Shown here piece by piece: positions 28,515-42,644 of a stretch of DNA of 64,000 nucleotides. Below the pieces are notes generated by a model. That model ran no database searches, had not been told where the DNA came from, and worked only from the letters and a program-made list of their open reading frames with translations. This stretch comes from Tubulanus polymorphus (lineage: Eukaryota; Nemertea; Palaeonemertea; Tubulaniformes; Tubulanidae). How positions within the stretch are numbered: position 1 is the stretch's first letter; each line of letters starts with the position of its first letter. The DNA lies in contig NC_134027.1 in assembly GCF_964204645.1 (NCBI RefSeq), positions 8,670,485 to 8,734,484 of the forward strand, read 5' to 3'. The translations under genes and the position numbers were made by a program.

Positions 28515-28735
28515 TTAATAAGTAGATATATAATGGCGTTTCATCTTTGCTTTGAAAATATTCAAATTTTTACTGGTTTTTATTGATTGACTAATTTGAT
28601 TCCAATTCGTAAAGGTTATTTCACAAATCAAGTTTTCTAAGTTGGTATCTAAATGAACCTGTAGCGTCAAGTCGGGTTGGCAAAACATGAATGAACTCGC
28701 AGAAAAAAACACTACGAATTAAGTCTCAAGTTTCT
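28515..28735 (-). pseudogene. Relic of a non-LTR retrotransposon reverse-transcriptase C-terminus
   Basis: The minus-strand reading ends with TNWNQISQSIKTSKNLNIFK, close to the WN-x-LP-x-x-I-x-x-S-x-x-L-x-x-F-K tail common at the end of LINE reverse transcriptase proteins. Only about 65 codons are open and no catalytic part is present. The assignment rests on pattern memory alone. Confidence 0.45.
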
Positions 28736-30615
28736 TTTATGAAATCGAATTTGGATCAATCAAATTGAAATACCCCCCTCACCCGTATTTTATCGTTCCG
28801 TCAAACATTTGATCCTGATTTTGTGACAAAGAGAAATATCAATCGCGTCGGGGTGCTTCCTATGACTTGGGCCCATTTAGGGGGTGGTTTTGGGGCTCGG
28901 GCGCCTTCCCATTGTAGTTACCCTGTTCGTCAATCTTAATTTATTGAAATCAAAGCCAGCAAATTTTACAATCATCCTCCCGGAAATTGCATCTTTTCGG
29001 GTGTAAGAAAATATGTAACGTCAAGAGTAGGGCCCGCTAAGATATTAGATCGATTAGAATTAGCGCATAAGTTGATATGGAGCAAATTGAATAAGGTGTC
29101 TTTTAGATGAGCCGCGCAGGAAATTTCGATCAAATCTAATTTCGCATCGTTTGAGAACGTAATCGAGATTTATAACGGCAACCGAATCGGCTCGAAAACA
29201 ACACCGGCCTCGAAATAGGATGACGTCAAAAATTTAATCATCAAAGATCCGCTACCGAGATTTCACCGAACGTGTAATGTCACCTGCAATATATGAAAAA
29301 TCACGAATTCGTCGATATTTCGACTAGAAATGAAACCGCGAATGTGCGGAAAAGTTCGTTTTCAGGCACGAATAGCCGGAGAAGCGTTTCCCAATCAAAA
29401 GCTTTATTTTGTTCAATGAAATACACCAGCGTGATAAAACTTAAAACATAGTTTACCAAGTTGAGAACATTGTATCGACGTTATAAGCCATGGTGGCTGA
29501 TCAGGGATATCGTGTGGCATTGTCCTAGCCCTGAGTTCACTGTTATTAGTTATCAATCTATTTTTTCAACGATCGATTGATCTTAACACTTTTCCTCGAA
29601 GAGTTTCAAGATCCACACATTGTTCGTCGAATCGTCTAAGTTTGCAAAGTTTGTGATTGATCGAAAATGACGACGGAAATGCGTTCGGCCGATTCATTTG
29701 TAATTATGTAAATTACGTGGCTGCGCGATGCCGATTGCACATTTAAGATGGGAAAAATCTTTAAATTGATCGCGTAATCTGTGTCGATGAAATGCCAGTG
29801 ATATTTAGGAAGGCTGGTGTACTCTTCAAGCTCATTTCTATCCGAAAAGTCACGTAATCATAGGTAGCAACCTATCAACCTAAAGATGAGTCGAGAAAAT
29901 GAATAGATAGTACGAGCGTATATATTTGGGAATCGGCAGGTCTTATCATCAAACGGTGGCTTAACGCTTCTCGTTAGCCAATGACGAAACGGAACAATCA
30001 AAAAACATTTACTGTTATATCACCAGCGTTCGTTATTGCGTTTTGTACTCAATAATGCTACCAGTATCGCGTGTGATTATTGGATAATTATCAAGTCAGG
30101 AGGTTCAAACACTACGTGCGAAATCCTGGTGGGGGAGATAATCCTGTAAACCCAGCGAACACACGTATGCAAAAATGCACTAACTATAAAGCCATATAGT
30201 ATAATTCCACTTGATTAATTAGGAATACTGAATAACAATTTCCCGTGCCACTGATTCATATGTCTTCACAAATCCTCCCTTCCCGAATGTCACAACGTAT
30301 AAACCATGATGCAAGGAATGAATCTCATCGACGTTAAATTGAATACGGAAAAGAATCTCATTCAATCGCTCTCATTCATCGTTCGGTTTGAGAGAACCTA
30401 ATCGGCATCAAAGGCAAACGAGTAGAGTTTTATCGGGCTTCGCTTTTAACTAAGAAAAACTACAATGGCGTATAAACAAATGAACCTAAAGATACTTATC
30501 CGCCGTAAAAGGTTCCCGCATTTCATTAATAGATAAACTTCATCATATCACGAGATACTAAGCTTATAGCAAATAAAAGTCGAAGCAAATATCAGATATA
30601 TCACGACGTATATAA

Positions 30616-30859
30616 AAGCCGCGATCACACGAGCGTTTTTTTTGGCCCGGGCTAGATTTCAGGTCCGAGCCAAATTTTTAGCTTGGGACAAAATGATTGA
30701 GTTTGAATTGCAACTGGTTTCGGAAATGACTCACTTCGCCTTTTGTCTGATCATTGTTTAGTAACGAGTGAATTGTTTACGGAACGCGCTCTCAAATCTG
30801 GCCGGGCCTGATCCGTACCAATTTGGCGGGGCCAAATCGTCTCCGTGTGATCGCGGCTT
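30616..30859. mobile_element. MITE-like element with 16 bp terminal inverted repeats
   Basis: The ends 30616-30631 (AAGCCGCGATCACACG) and 30844-30859 are perfect inverted repeats. Subterminal parts (GGCCCGGGCTAG near the left, GGCCGGGCCTGA and GGCGGGGCCAAAT near the right) are partly complementary. The element is about 244 bp with no coding frame, as expected for a miniature DNA transposon. No convincing target site duplication could be read. Confidence 0.7.
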
Positions 30860-33800
30860 CAGTTACGACGAATATATTGAATCGGATTTGAATTGAATAA
30901 ACGTCTCGCAACACGCGTGTTATATATTATGTGAAATATGCGGGGCAAACATCAATTGATATATTTTTGGAAATGAATATTCTAAACACGAATCTATAAG
31001 TGAAAATATTGAAATGATGAATTGGAATACTTTGTGACTGCAGACTGAGGTATTATAGTTATTATTGTGCACGGCTCTAGTGTCGATGAAGATATGTACC
31101 ACACGCAAATGGCAAGGTCTAACAGGTAGTAATAGGTGTCTTGGTGACCAGAAAAATTCTGGAAAGCAGACGGATATATAAACTACTTTATCTAGAAAAA
31201 TTTAAGTCGTACTGCTATTTCTTCATCCCCCTGTCATCCTATTTGTAACGGCAATTTGAGCGCGTCGTCCTAAAGCACGCTTTCAAGCGTGTCTATACGT
31301 ACTCGGGCGGTTACAGAACATAAAAATATGAAATCCACAGGTCAGGCTTTAACGCTAATATCAAGGATCGGTCCTCCAGACAGAACAATTCTCATTAGCA
31401 AGTGGTAAAAAACTGGTACCGACGTGTTGTGCGTGCGGAAGACTAACTCCAAACAGTCCGCGTTATATGTGACTGGTATATCCGACATTGCTGGTTGGAT
31501 ATATAATTACGCCTGGACAGAAGAGCCGGATGCAATTCATTTTTTGGAGATACACACCCGCGGAAACGAAATACTGACATCAGATGAAAAATATACGATG
31601 CAGACTTTAATCCATTGATGGCAATACGCGGACGCTTCTATACCCATTAGAAATCGGCTCAGTTGGAAATGCTTTGATATACCGAATACATCCGATCAAG
31701 CTAAATCCCCAAATAAAAGAAAACGTCTACGTCTACTGCGCCCTACTGCGCCGTCCAGAAAATGCGGCTTCTAATTAAGGATCAACTACGATGGAAATGC
31801 TTTGAAATTATATTTGGTAACATAATCATCATAAGCATGGTAAAACCAACGTGTAGTCATTATCAATTACATAAGGGACGACATTCACCAAAAACGTAAC
31901 AATCGATGGTAAGATAACGACCAACACATGCAATTTACTTACGGTGACTTGAAACAGTTGAGACTGATCTTTTTAGCCGATTCCGAATCGCACAGTTGCT
32001 CATCGTCCATCGAACCTTTACGATCAACATAAACGCAAGGGTACATCATCACATCCCGCGACGTATGTCCCCCGTATTGTATGCACCGGCGTGCAACCGG
32101 CCGTGCTCCATCGCCGCAACTGAAGTAACTTCTCGCAACACCGAATATTCCTTAAGCCCTCATCTCATTAAGACTCCGTGTCGTTAATGGCGTAACACTT
32201 CTGTTTTCGAAGAATGCGACGATGCCTTGAGCGAACGAGTATATTTTGCATCAAACGAAAACGGTGCCGACCAAACGGCGACGATGGTGATAGTCGTTAT
32301 GAAATACCTCATGACAATGTAGTATTTCGAATCATTAATGAAAAGTCGCTATCATATGGGGGTCACACTAACACCACAGCCGTGTGCGGAGTTGTAAACA
32401 TTTATGAGGGAGGCATCACGACAAGATCGACTAACGCGTGTTTGAACAATAATATCCCAAAGCGGCGGTGAAGATCTGCATGATAAGACTATTATGACGG
32501 CAGCAGGGTGAAGGTGCACCACGGCTAAGCTAACGACCAAGCTGTAGCGCCGCGTCGTTCAGGAAAGCGAACGAACTCTAGCACGATTCACGCGAAATAA
32601 TGAAAAATATATTCATCAAAATCTTAATCTCGATATAACAACGACAGGTGTTTCGTGACACGGCGAATCCGAACTTCAACATAGAAACGTTCTGATTCTT
32701 AGAAACGTTCTGATTCTCATACTCGACACTTCTTGACGGTAAAAACGCCGCCTGAGCTCAAGTCATACGGCGAGAGAGAAGTTGTGTTGCTTGGAAACCT
32801 AAATTGAAAACCGAGATCCCTAGTCTTTTCAACAAAATCGTATATATGTATATTACATAGCGAGCATTGTCTGATAAATATATCCTAATCCTCGTCTAAT
32901 TCCACGTAGAGTGCGCAGCAAAAAACTAAATACGAATCGCGTGCTTGATTAATAGTTGGACTTGCTAAATTAGTAATCGGTCTATCGCGTTGTCCTGGTT
33001 AGTATCCTTAAGCAAAACTACGACTAGGCGAGCATGCAAAAATACGGCAAAGTAACGTGATAAGTACATTGATCTAGTCGATATATACGCATTAAGCACA
33101 GGAAGCCTAAGCTGCGTCTTCATATCTTCCCGTATCCATAAATGCGCATAAACCTATCAGCATTATCAACTTTGCTTCGACTGAAAGATGCGTTTACAAC
33201 GCGGTTAACGAGGGCATACGGTTAGCAATATTTCTCTCACGAACAAGCGTGAAAAAAAAACTAAATTAGCGCAATTCCCTTTTGATATATAGTTAGAATG
33301 GTTCCCACAACATTGCGGCATATTTTGTAAATCGGTAAAACGGCGTATACGAACTGATGAAGCTGAAATTATTCCGAGATAAACACGTATATATGAATTG
33401 ATGGAGGTATTCTGCCCATTTATTCGTGACATCAAAAAGAACGATCCATTATATTACAATATTGGATGGAAGTACTCGAGATCGATTTTGTGAATATGAG
33501 CAGAAAACATAATGTCTATTTTCGGGTACTCCCTTCGATACAACTTTAATTTGATATACAGTTCGATGTGCATAAACTAAGCCGAATCATTTACCGTACA
33601 CCTTCGCCATTTTGGTGTCATTTGTTTTGCGTCGCTCGGGGCTTCGCAGTTAGTTCACCGGTAAACCTCATGATGTTCTAATACCAACTCTAGTCGCTAC
33701 TATTTCTGTCGTTTACAGCGACGTCGTTGGAAACGGGTGGGAGCGTTATGCGTTCTTTTGTTGGATCTATCGATTCACCTTTTTTCATTACTGCGACGAG

Positions 33801-33879
33801 CAACAGGTTAATATTGTAAACCCAGGCCCCTTTATTCGTCAGAGATCACACATAATGCATAATACCAGAATTCGGATTT
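30860..33879. other. No gene recognised
   Basis: Short frames only. A moderately CG-rich part at about 32050-32480 has no splice-bounded exon that I could support. Confidence 0.4.
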
Positions 33880-34215
33880 TTTCTTACACCTTGAAAACCG
33901 TTACAACAATGTTTATATACATTGATACCTAGTATGCGTTATCTAAGGGATTCTGTGAAAATCGATGTGAACAATTGAGAATCTTAGCGTTCATTTTGTA
34001 ATCAAATACATTTCATAAATATTCTAATGATTATTTTTTGTGCACTACGTCATCAATAATAATTGGGGCTAGACTAGTTGCCGGTAAATTCAATTCAATT
34101 ATCGATGTATCCAAATCCAAAATAACTTTATTGATCATTGATATTATGTATTCCATATTGTTATTTATTGTGGACAATACTAAGTAAAATATGTTATTTT
34201 TTTCAAGACGTCAAT
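33880..34215 (+). repeat. Dispersed repeat family A, copy 3
   Basis: Has AAAACCGTTACAACAATGTTT, TTTCATAAATATTCTAATG, GTGCACTACGTCATCAATAA, TTCAATTCAATTATCGATGT and a tail TTATTTTTTTCAAGACGTCAA. It is a compact uninterrupted copy useful for defining the family. Confidence 0.75.
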
Positions 34216-36654
34216 TAGTTTTCGTCAGTTGAAATATTACTAAAACATTAATTATGGAGTCAATCGTTTGAAACGAGAAATGGTTCACACGATTAGACGA
34301 CACGCCGTGCGTTTCAATAGAATGGGTGGGGTTGCGTCTCCGATAACTAAAATTACGTAATCTTTCACCTCTCAGCGGGAATAAGTAAATACAACTCGCG
34401 GGCAGAAGTCGAAATTTCATTCAATAAGAATACGGATACACCAAAAACACGCCGCTCAGTTCAAGGCCGAATTCGTTCATTCGTAAAATATAACCCGATG
34501 CTGCAGCGGAGGACAGAACACCCTCCCTTCTGTATAATCGGTTTATCTGTCGACTGTTAATTACTCAGTTGTCAATATCAGTCGTGAAACACTCGCATAC
34601 GATTCAATCTTTCGATTTTGTATTCGTTTCTGAACAGAGGGACGCACCTGCTACACAGAGCACCTATGCGCCTATCAATACGGGACGGGTTGCACGACTG
34701 ACTTTGTTAAGTTAACGATATTCAATATTTAATATATACGTTAACATATACGTTTTTGCGCGGGCATTTTCGAAAGAATGATCGTCGTACGATATGGGTG
34801 ACCAGAGGCTACGCAATCGATAGCGAAGATATACGTGTACCACTACGTGCCAGGGATAAACAACATGCTGACCTGCGGCAAGGCTTTCTGTCCGCCAGCG
34901 TGGTATTTAAGATTGATAATTACAAGAAAATGACAAAAATGCTTTGTGACGAGCATGATCGCAAGTCGACATCAAACGTGGAAATTTCCTTCTCGAAAGA
35001 CAACAACAAAGACAGCATCTTTGCGCGGCCGCAAATGACAAAAGTGGCAACGATGAAACATTCTGCAGTGGGCACAATATTTAGTGAGTGATTTTCAGGG
35101 GATTCAAGGCAGTCATTCCATCTCTTCATTATTTAGAAGAATATTTTTCTAATCTAGGTCTAATGTAAAAAAATAAAAGTAGGCCTAAACTAATGAAGCA
35201 TATACCGATGAAAGGCTATCGCAAATCCCACGTGGAATTTTCGACGTGAATCAACATATTGTATATCAATAAACGATTTTGCCATAGATTTCGTTCTAAA
35301 TTTTGTTGTCGACTAGACTAAACTTGCGTGCTTGTGACGCTTAATATGGCGAGATGATGTTTTCCGACCGCAGTCTTTGCAATTGTTTAAAAACACAGGT
35401 GTCTCGTGTGGCCGGAACGTCACCTCTTCATAATCCCCACCTTTATCATTATTATACCTCCATGTTATATACAGCGTGCGCACACATACACACCTCCGGG
35501 AAGGACGGGGCTTTTTCAGGAAAATAATCTTCTTTTCCAGGACCTAATCCTGCAGTCAATTAACTGATGGCTCGCTATCGATGCTTTATACGCGGTAAAT
35601 TAAAAATCGACGCATATTTTTTCTGGTCACCGCCGTTGTTGACGCAGTAACGCCGTCACACCATCGTGTTTATAGCGGTTGGATTTCTTCGAAAAATGAC
35701 TCGCACAACAAAAGAGGCAGCGCAACATTTTATATTTGCCAAATTTAACACGTCTTCTAGTTAGCTGGCAATAACGGGCAGTGTTTCCCAGGATGCTAGT
35801 CCTAAACTTTTGATGTTAATCGATGCTAAAACATAAGGAATTTCATATCACACATTGTTATGACATTTAAAATGAATGTTTTAAACTTGAATAGCTAGAA
35901 ATTATAGATGTTTTCATTTTCTCAGATACCGACGTTTGGTTTTGCTTTTAGAATTATAGAACTAGTCGTCGACGACCATTTTTACCCGAGGGATGCCCTT
36001 ATTTCTTTTTCTGAACGGTAATTTTCAAGATTCTGAAGTGTAATTGGTTGCAGAATTCCTACCAGTTCATCAATAATGTATAACTTCCGTTCTTTTTGTT
36101 CGTGTAGGTATGGCCTGGGGGTCGAACCCTCAACGAAACGCGAAGAGACATGAGTCGTGCGTGGAAGATGCGCGGAATATGTAATAAATTATCGGACTTT
36201 ACCATAACTAGCGGAGACAGGCTAATTATCCGGGATTCAAGTCGCCGATGGATGCGGTGGACATGAACACAGCACGTCGGAATCAATTCTCCTAATTTCC
36301 ACGTACCAATTCAGCCGGAGCAGCGTGTTTCGAGCCAGAACTTCGCCGCGCAAAGTCCGAATGGGTCGATGTTCGAGCGACTGAATCACGCTTCAAAGCC
36401 CGGTAGATATAGTTGTGTGTACATCTTTCATTAACGGAATACATCGCATGGTCTGCGATACATCGCTCATAATTAACGCGCATAGAAAGTGGATCGATCA
36501 GTCAAAATGGATACTCCAGTATAATTCGATACAATAGTTATCGTGTAATAAACAGGATATTAGTATATAGAAATTATATAACTCCTGAACCCAGATTCAT
36601 TAACTTGAACTTTCAGGTCATCGGCGATGGCTACAGATTAAATCGCTAAAACCC
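34216..36654. other. No gene confirmed
   Basis: A 111-codon plus frame at 34756-35091 has somewhat coding-like composition but no upstream ATG and no clear acceptor. A minus-strand GGGTTCGACCCCC at about 36120 resembles a SINE B box. Confidence 0.4.
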
Positions 36655-36905
36655 GCTCAGTCGCTTGCCGTTTCAAACTCTGATGGAAGAATGTTTGAAA
36701 GAACCGGAACCGAAATTTTAAATTACGTTCTCTGATTTAAGCAAAAAATTCTGTAAATACTGACAAATTATATCTGTACTTCTTCCGATCAGGCCCCTTC
36801 CTGCACGTGTGGTGGGTTTGTATGGGACACTAAATCAAAACAAATCAAACCAAATCTACCAATCGAACAAAAAACAGGATAGATCCTTATTTCAAGATTT
36901 TTACC
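36655..36905 (+). repeat. Dispersed repeat family B, copy 2
   Basis: Contains CGCTTGCCGTTTCAAACTC, GAACCGGAACCGAAATTTTA, ATCTGTACTTC, GTGTGGTGGGTTTGTA and CAAATCTACCAATCGAAC, all matching the copies beside the TLR genes. The match shows the element is dispersed and not simply part of the TLR duplication. Confidence 0.75.
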
Positions 36906-38284
36906 GCGTACTCCCTATCTATTTAATAAAACGATGAGATTTCGTATCGTAGTAATGTCGACTAGTGTCCGTGATTTCACAGCCATTCCTCTAATATTCA
37001 CATTTTAAACGGTTACATAATATCATGTATACTAGAAATATGAATTCGTAGTATCAACAAGACCGCGCATTGTTTTAACCAGAAAAAAATAATTAACAAA
37101 TTAATATTAAAAATTAATGAAGTAATTAACTGATGCACAAAGTATATATTACCACCAGATGATTTAAAATTCAAAACCTATCAGGCTTCAGTAGCTGAAA
37201 ATATTTCCCAGAAATAACTGTTTATCAGTTAAAAGAGGACAGACATCGTCCGAAAAAAAACAACTTGAAAAAAAGTTTCAGAAAAAAGGATCATTTTGCG
37301 TGTGTTGACTGGAAATGATGACGCAGAAAGTTACTAAGCAAAGGAAAATTAATCAAAGCAGATAATATCCTCACCGCTGAGCGATCTATACGACTCAAAG
37401 ATGTGTCCGCGCGCGTGTGTTTGTGTCGGTATTTTTTCCTGCGAATGATCTAATGAATGGGAGGTCGGATCTACGCGCAGACATCGTCGTGACTGTACGT
37501 GCCGTCAGCAATAATGACCTGGTAATTTCGCCGAAGTATCCGTGTTTACCGGCAACGATTTCTTTCATGATGAGCACGGGCCTTAAAAATGTTTGATCGG
37601 TGAAGATCGTACTTCACTGACACGACGTGAAACGTGTGCTGATGTTGTACATCGAAATCTAGACGGGACAAGAAAACCATCGAATTTTGGCTCGAATTTT
37701 CCGTAGTGATTCATCCGACATTTTAGGGATTTTTTCCTTCGCGATCATTTCCTCAGTTACGAAGAAAAGCCTCGTATGAATTTCTATTTCGATAAACTTA
37801 CGAAGACTTAAGATCTTCGACTCTTTCAATTTACTCTATTTCTTAATGATAATCTAATAAACCTGTTGTGAAAGGCGTTTTGCGAAAGCGCGCTTCTAAG
37901 AACTCGATGATAAAATGCGCGCCTACGTCGTCTTATACCTTCGGTGAATTTTCGGAAAATTGCTGTTCCCAAGGCGCGTTGCCAATGCGAAAAAAATTCC
38001 CAAGTCAATTTGGATTTACGGCGGAAACGGTACAATTTGAAAGAAGGTTTTATTATCGAATTACCGCAGTATTCAGTACGCAATAATTAAAGAGTTTCAC
38101 AGACCGAAATCATTTAGAAGAAACACTTTGTAAAATGCCTCACAAAATCGACGCCACAGAAGTTGGTTAATTATTTTCAGTAGTAAAATTCGTTTTAACA
38201 TGTAGCTAATCGTATTCTTGCCTGAGCGTTTACCCAAGCAGCCGTCTTGCTACAATAAACCATTTAAGGCTAAAAATGTTACTT

Positions 38285-38480
38285 TGTTTCTCCACTCTGC
38301 TGAGCTTAATGGTTGACCCAGCCGGCCACCTATCTACCCAGTACATTACCATTCTTAAGAAATCATGATCAAGCTAACCATTACAGATCCGGCTAAATGA
38401 ACTGGCTACAAATTATATTACAGTTTACTAAAGTGACCCGGCCGATTAGGAGAAACAAGGTATCAATTCATTTTAGCCTC
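38285..38480 (+). repeat. Dispersed repeat family C, copy 2
   Basis: Has GTTGACCCAGCCGGCC, CATGATCAAGCTAACCATT and GACCCGGCCGATTAGGAGAA. It is followed directly by a reversed family E copy, so the two may be one composite element or a nested insertion. Confidence 0.7.
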
Positions 38481-38483
38481 TTA

Positions 38484-38640
38484 CAGTCGCTGGCCGCCAT
38501 TTTTTAGGGTACTTTTTTGTCCTTCATTGTTGGGCCATTTTTTACTCTTTAAAAGAAAACTATTTATGATGCGTGTTTAATCATATTCCCTTGGTCCATA
38601 GACGGATTTCGACAGTTTTAGCAACATTCAAACCGCGTGA
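38484..38640 (-). repeat. Repeat family E, copy 2
   Basis: On the minus strand it matches 3970-4080, including CGGTTTGAATGTTGCTAAAAC and GTACCCTAAAAAATGGCGGC. A plus-strand frame of about 80 codons overlaps the right end but has no support as a gene. Confidence 0.65.
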
Positions 38641-39414
38641 CCCGGTAACTGTAAAATGGTTTATTAGTTTCTATTCGTTCCAACTAACCAAATGGGCAAT
38701 TGGATTGTGCATCACCAGGAGAAACGTTGCAGCGATCCTTAAATATATCCAAAATCTACTCAAAGCGATGCAGTCGTGCACCTCAGAAAAAAATGCACCC
38801 ATTAAAGGAAGCTCATAATACTCATCGAATACTTGAATCAGTAGCCAGGGAAATAAGTTGATGAATCTAATAAATCCAGTTAAAGGTCACTGAGGACTGG
38901 CAAGATGTGCACACAAAGCGATCGGTAAACGGAACGACAAATAAATGGTAATCATTATCGTCCAATCATCAGTGGTTTAGTTGGTTTCCCTTCATGGAGG
39001 TTCTAAAAGAAGTATCAAAAATAACGCAAACGTTTAATTACAGCAATATCTCTGTCAATTTAAATTTGTCATTCAGATGTTCTATTTTCAGTTAAAGATT
39101 AAATCCGATTAAAGCGTTTTACGAAATGCCAAACCGAAAGGGAAGTCGACGGGTTTTGGTGTTCAATTGGTATTTTGCGATTGTCGCATTTAACAATCAC
39201 CGAAACGAAGAACACCATGCGACCGTAATAAATAAGAATAGAAACCCCTCGAGAGTAAGTATATCATCCCGTATTAATTCATAGGCTACTGATACTGGCG
39301 ATGATTTGATTTAACAAAAATAAATCACATATACACATAACCTAATAAACCGGATGATTGGGTCCGCGTTGATACCGATATTTATGGCACATTCTTGGTT
39401 CGTAAGTAGCTTAG

Positions 39415-39580
39415 ATTAACGACGATGCTCCGAAGCGCATTCTGAGCTACCACGCCGTCTATTCCAACGCGGGCAAAGCAATGCAAGCATTTCAATTCGA
39501 TCCGTCGCTAGAATTTATATCGCTACCTCCCGACGTGGCTGTATGTTACAATACGATGGCAAGATTCCAATTGGCATTAG
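39415..39580 (+). CDS. Orphan internal exon, weakly TPR-like
   Basis: A 166-base plus-strand stretch is open throughout and bounded by an acceptor (AGCTTAG|ATT) and a donor (GCATTAG|GTAACA). An in-frame stop lies exactly at the acceptor, so the coding stretch stops at the predicted boundary. Both other plus frames and all minus frames carry stops. The peptide includes SNAGKAMQAFQFDPSLEF and CYNTMARFQLALG; the second part faintly resembles a tetratricopeptide helix, which is only a suggestion. It leaves in phase 1. Partner exons were not found. It could also be a relic of a processed or duplicated gene. Confidence 0.4.
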
Positions 39581-42500
39581 GTAACAATTAACTCGTTCAC
39601 ACGCAATTATATACTGCTAGACGTATTCACCTGATTTTCATGTTCGCTAGTTCGAACATTTCCAGACTTCGTCAGATCTGCGAAGCATCAAAGATTCACG
39701 AAAGACCAGTATTTATGAATGTTTTCGTAAAGCATCCATAAATCCACGATAATGACGAACTCGACAATGCTAGCTGTCTGGCACTGCTTTTTAAATAATT
39801 TATAGTGTTTGTCGACCTATCAAGAATACGCAGTCATCACGCATCAGAGAACTATTGTATGCCGTATATCAGATAACCATATTTGGGGTCGACCGAAAAA
39901 CTTAATTTCGCTTGACCGAGATCAGCCGGACACGGGCAACTGTATAACGGTTATAGACGGCATAAAACACAAGACTAGCGAGACTGCAAAATATCCCGTA
40001 TCATCCCACTTAGGACGAAGCTTCGCGCAAAGGGCGATAGTCCCGAGCGATACTGAGACCTGCAGATGCAATTTAGGTATCGAAATTAAGAATCCCTCAC
40101 CTTCGCTGATAGACACTTCATAAACATAAAATCTTTATAAAAAAATTTTCATTCCATTGCTCTCTCCTCGTAGAACTTTATGAATTCACAACTTTGATAA
40201 TATCAAAGGGCGTATATAATGGTTGCGCGCGCCGCAAAAGGAAACCACGATGAAGACAACATCGGAAAAAAACAACATCGAAGAAACCTCAGAGTCGGAA
40301 GAAAACAAAGCCCTGCCCGCGATTGTTGTTTTATCAACAGTTTTATATGGTCGCACTATACGGAATGGGAAATGAGACATTTGCGCGAGGCAAAGCTTAA
40401 CGCGCGTACACTTAAGGGAAATAAATGAGCGACGACGTCGTTTTAAAGCTTGCGATCAATCAGATAACATCCTGCAGTAAATAACTAACATCACATGATT
40501 GCCAATTTGACCCTTGCGCTCCCGAGTGTTGTTGTGACGTTTCTAGCTGTAGTGCGTCAGTTTGTCGTCGTATATTGCTACTTAATTTACGATCCTAGTG
40601 CTTTCGTTCGACGCTTCGGATCGTTCTCTTTTGAATTGCCGGCTGAAAATGTCGTCTGAGATTGCCCAGACGTTAGGTATTGATTTTCATAGACTGACTG
40701 TCGCAAGCGGATGTGTGAATTTGTTTTTGATCTACTATCCCGTCGAATTGTCATATGATCAGTAAAAAGGAAATGGGATGCGTGTCCATCATTGATGGGT
40801 TTGAACTAAAATTGCCGGACAATCTCTAAATTGAAATATTTTCTGGGACTCTGATTTTGCAGCGTGCTACATGAGGGATTTAGTACGGCCATATTGAGTT
40901 ACATTGATTGTGAACGCGTCCTTCACTGATGTTTAAACTGGTTAGCGGACGGAGAGGTTGACATTCCCCGCAGAATTGCTTTTCGGGGGAAGAATATCGC
41001 TAGAAATGGCATTGCCCAACCAGCCTTGTGAATATGTAAGCCACAAATCAAATTGCGCGGAATGTATAATTGATGATAAATTCGTCTACGCCCGAGGGGG
41101 CTCATCTGACCTCTACGCATGCCTCCCTCATCTAAAAGCTAACGGTCGTTTTATTTTTGTAATAAAGGATACGACACGCAGCGCCTATTGGATTCGACAT
41201 AATTGGCAGAAGGGGTAAAATATTAGCAAAATGTGCGATAATCTTGTTTATGTTTGGGTAGAATAATGTTTCAATGTTTACAATTCTAATCTGATTCCGT
41301 TAACTAAACCCAAATAGACGACGCTTCTAAAAACCAGTTTTCAATCTTGTTTTGACCGTAGCATTTGAAACAGTACGACGTTTCTAGCAAAATTTGATTA
41401 ATATTCTGCCAAGAGGAAATAATGATGTGATAAAAGCCGTCAGCGCAATTTAGGCAGAAAGCTGTCCCACATACCAATTACTGTACAGCGTATTAAATCA
41501 TCATTTGGGCGATTTTTAAACGGATTACACGAACCGAATGATGCCATAGAAATGCCGAGGAATAACCAAGTTGGATATTTTGATGAGACCGAACAAATGT
41601 CTCGCGTTAATCTCCTAATTAATTACCAATGATTTTAGAGTAGAACGTTTTCTTGTTATTGTACTTACTTACCCTGTTTTACCGTCCATTTTACTGATTA
41701 GGTTGCGCACTGGAGGGAACTTTCCAAATATTCAGTTCTGACAAAGAGCCCAAATATGGATGTCCATCGGTCAAGATTTCGGTGCATCCGGGTTTCGAGA
41801 GACGCTTGAGTATTCTTATCTTATAAATGTATAGCATACGGCACTTGTTCCGATGACGTATCCAACAAGATTATTCCAGGATAATGTTGCATCGTTTACC
41901 GTTCGTATTTACCAATATTTCGCGTGCTCCGAATACAGACGACCAAACATTTGTTTGACAATTATAATTATAAACACATACAAACTCTCTAATTCGAATT
42001 TGCCGTGAGCGCCATCCAAATCGAGTCCGGTATAGTCGCGAATTATCCGATTCCGCTGCCCGTCTTTTATCTGAGGCCCATCGATTTGAATTTTCCTTAA
42101 ATCAACGTCTGAAATCCACGGTTTCTCTGATCGCGAATATCGTCAGAAATGATTTTTCGCTTCATCTCAAAGTTCAACCGGTCCCAAGGGGTGATCGCGC
42201 GTAATTAGCATTGAGCAGAATCGAGATGAAAACTGAAAGACATTCAGCCGTTCCGACGCACATCAGAAAAGCCACTTTGTTAACTTCCTGAAGTTCGTGA
42301 GACTAGATTACCGCTCTATGGTCCACGACGTGTGCCTTTGAAATATTGATAATTCATTACATTCATTACGATGAAACAAAATCGCGGTGTATGCCTGCGT
42401 AATGATAAGGCAGTTGAAACAGAAGGAAAAACAGACCAAGCGAACTCAACGTTTCAAAAACCTCGATTGTTTTGCTTAACGGCTTCACGCCACTCCGATA

Positions 42501-42644
42501 GAGCAAATTCATGATTTCACGAAGCGCATCAGAGGCGTCGCGGGTCTAATTTACAACTGACAATTTGTAATCGAAAGACAAGTGATGATGCTTCATTTGA
42601 CCGAGTCAAATATAACATGAGCTGTAGCAGCGCCTCGTGAAAAT

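Noticed and set aside
34756-35091. 111-codon plus-strand frame
   Set aside because: No upstream ATG, no clear acceptor, and a stop just before a weak TTTTCAG; not enough for a gene.
40649-40676. Possible first exon with ATG (MSSEIAQTL) and a GTATTG donor, perhaps joined to an open stretch at 41702-41828
   Set aside because: Nine codons and a weak donor are too little, and the second stretch is equally open on the minus strand.
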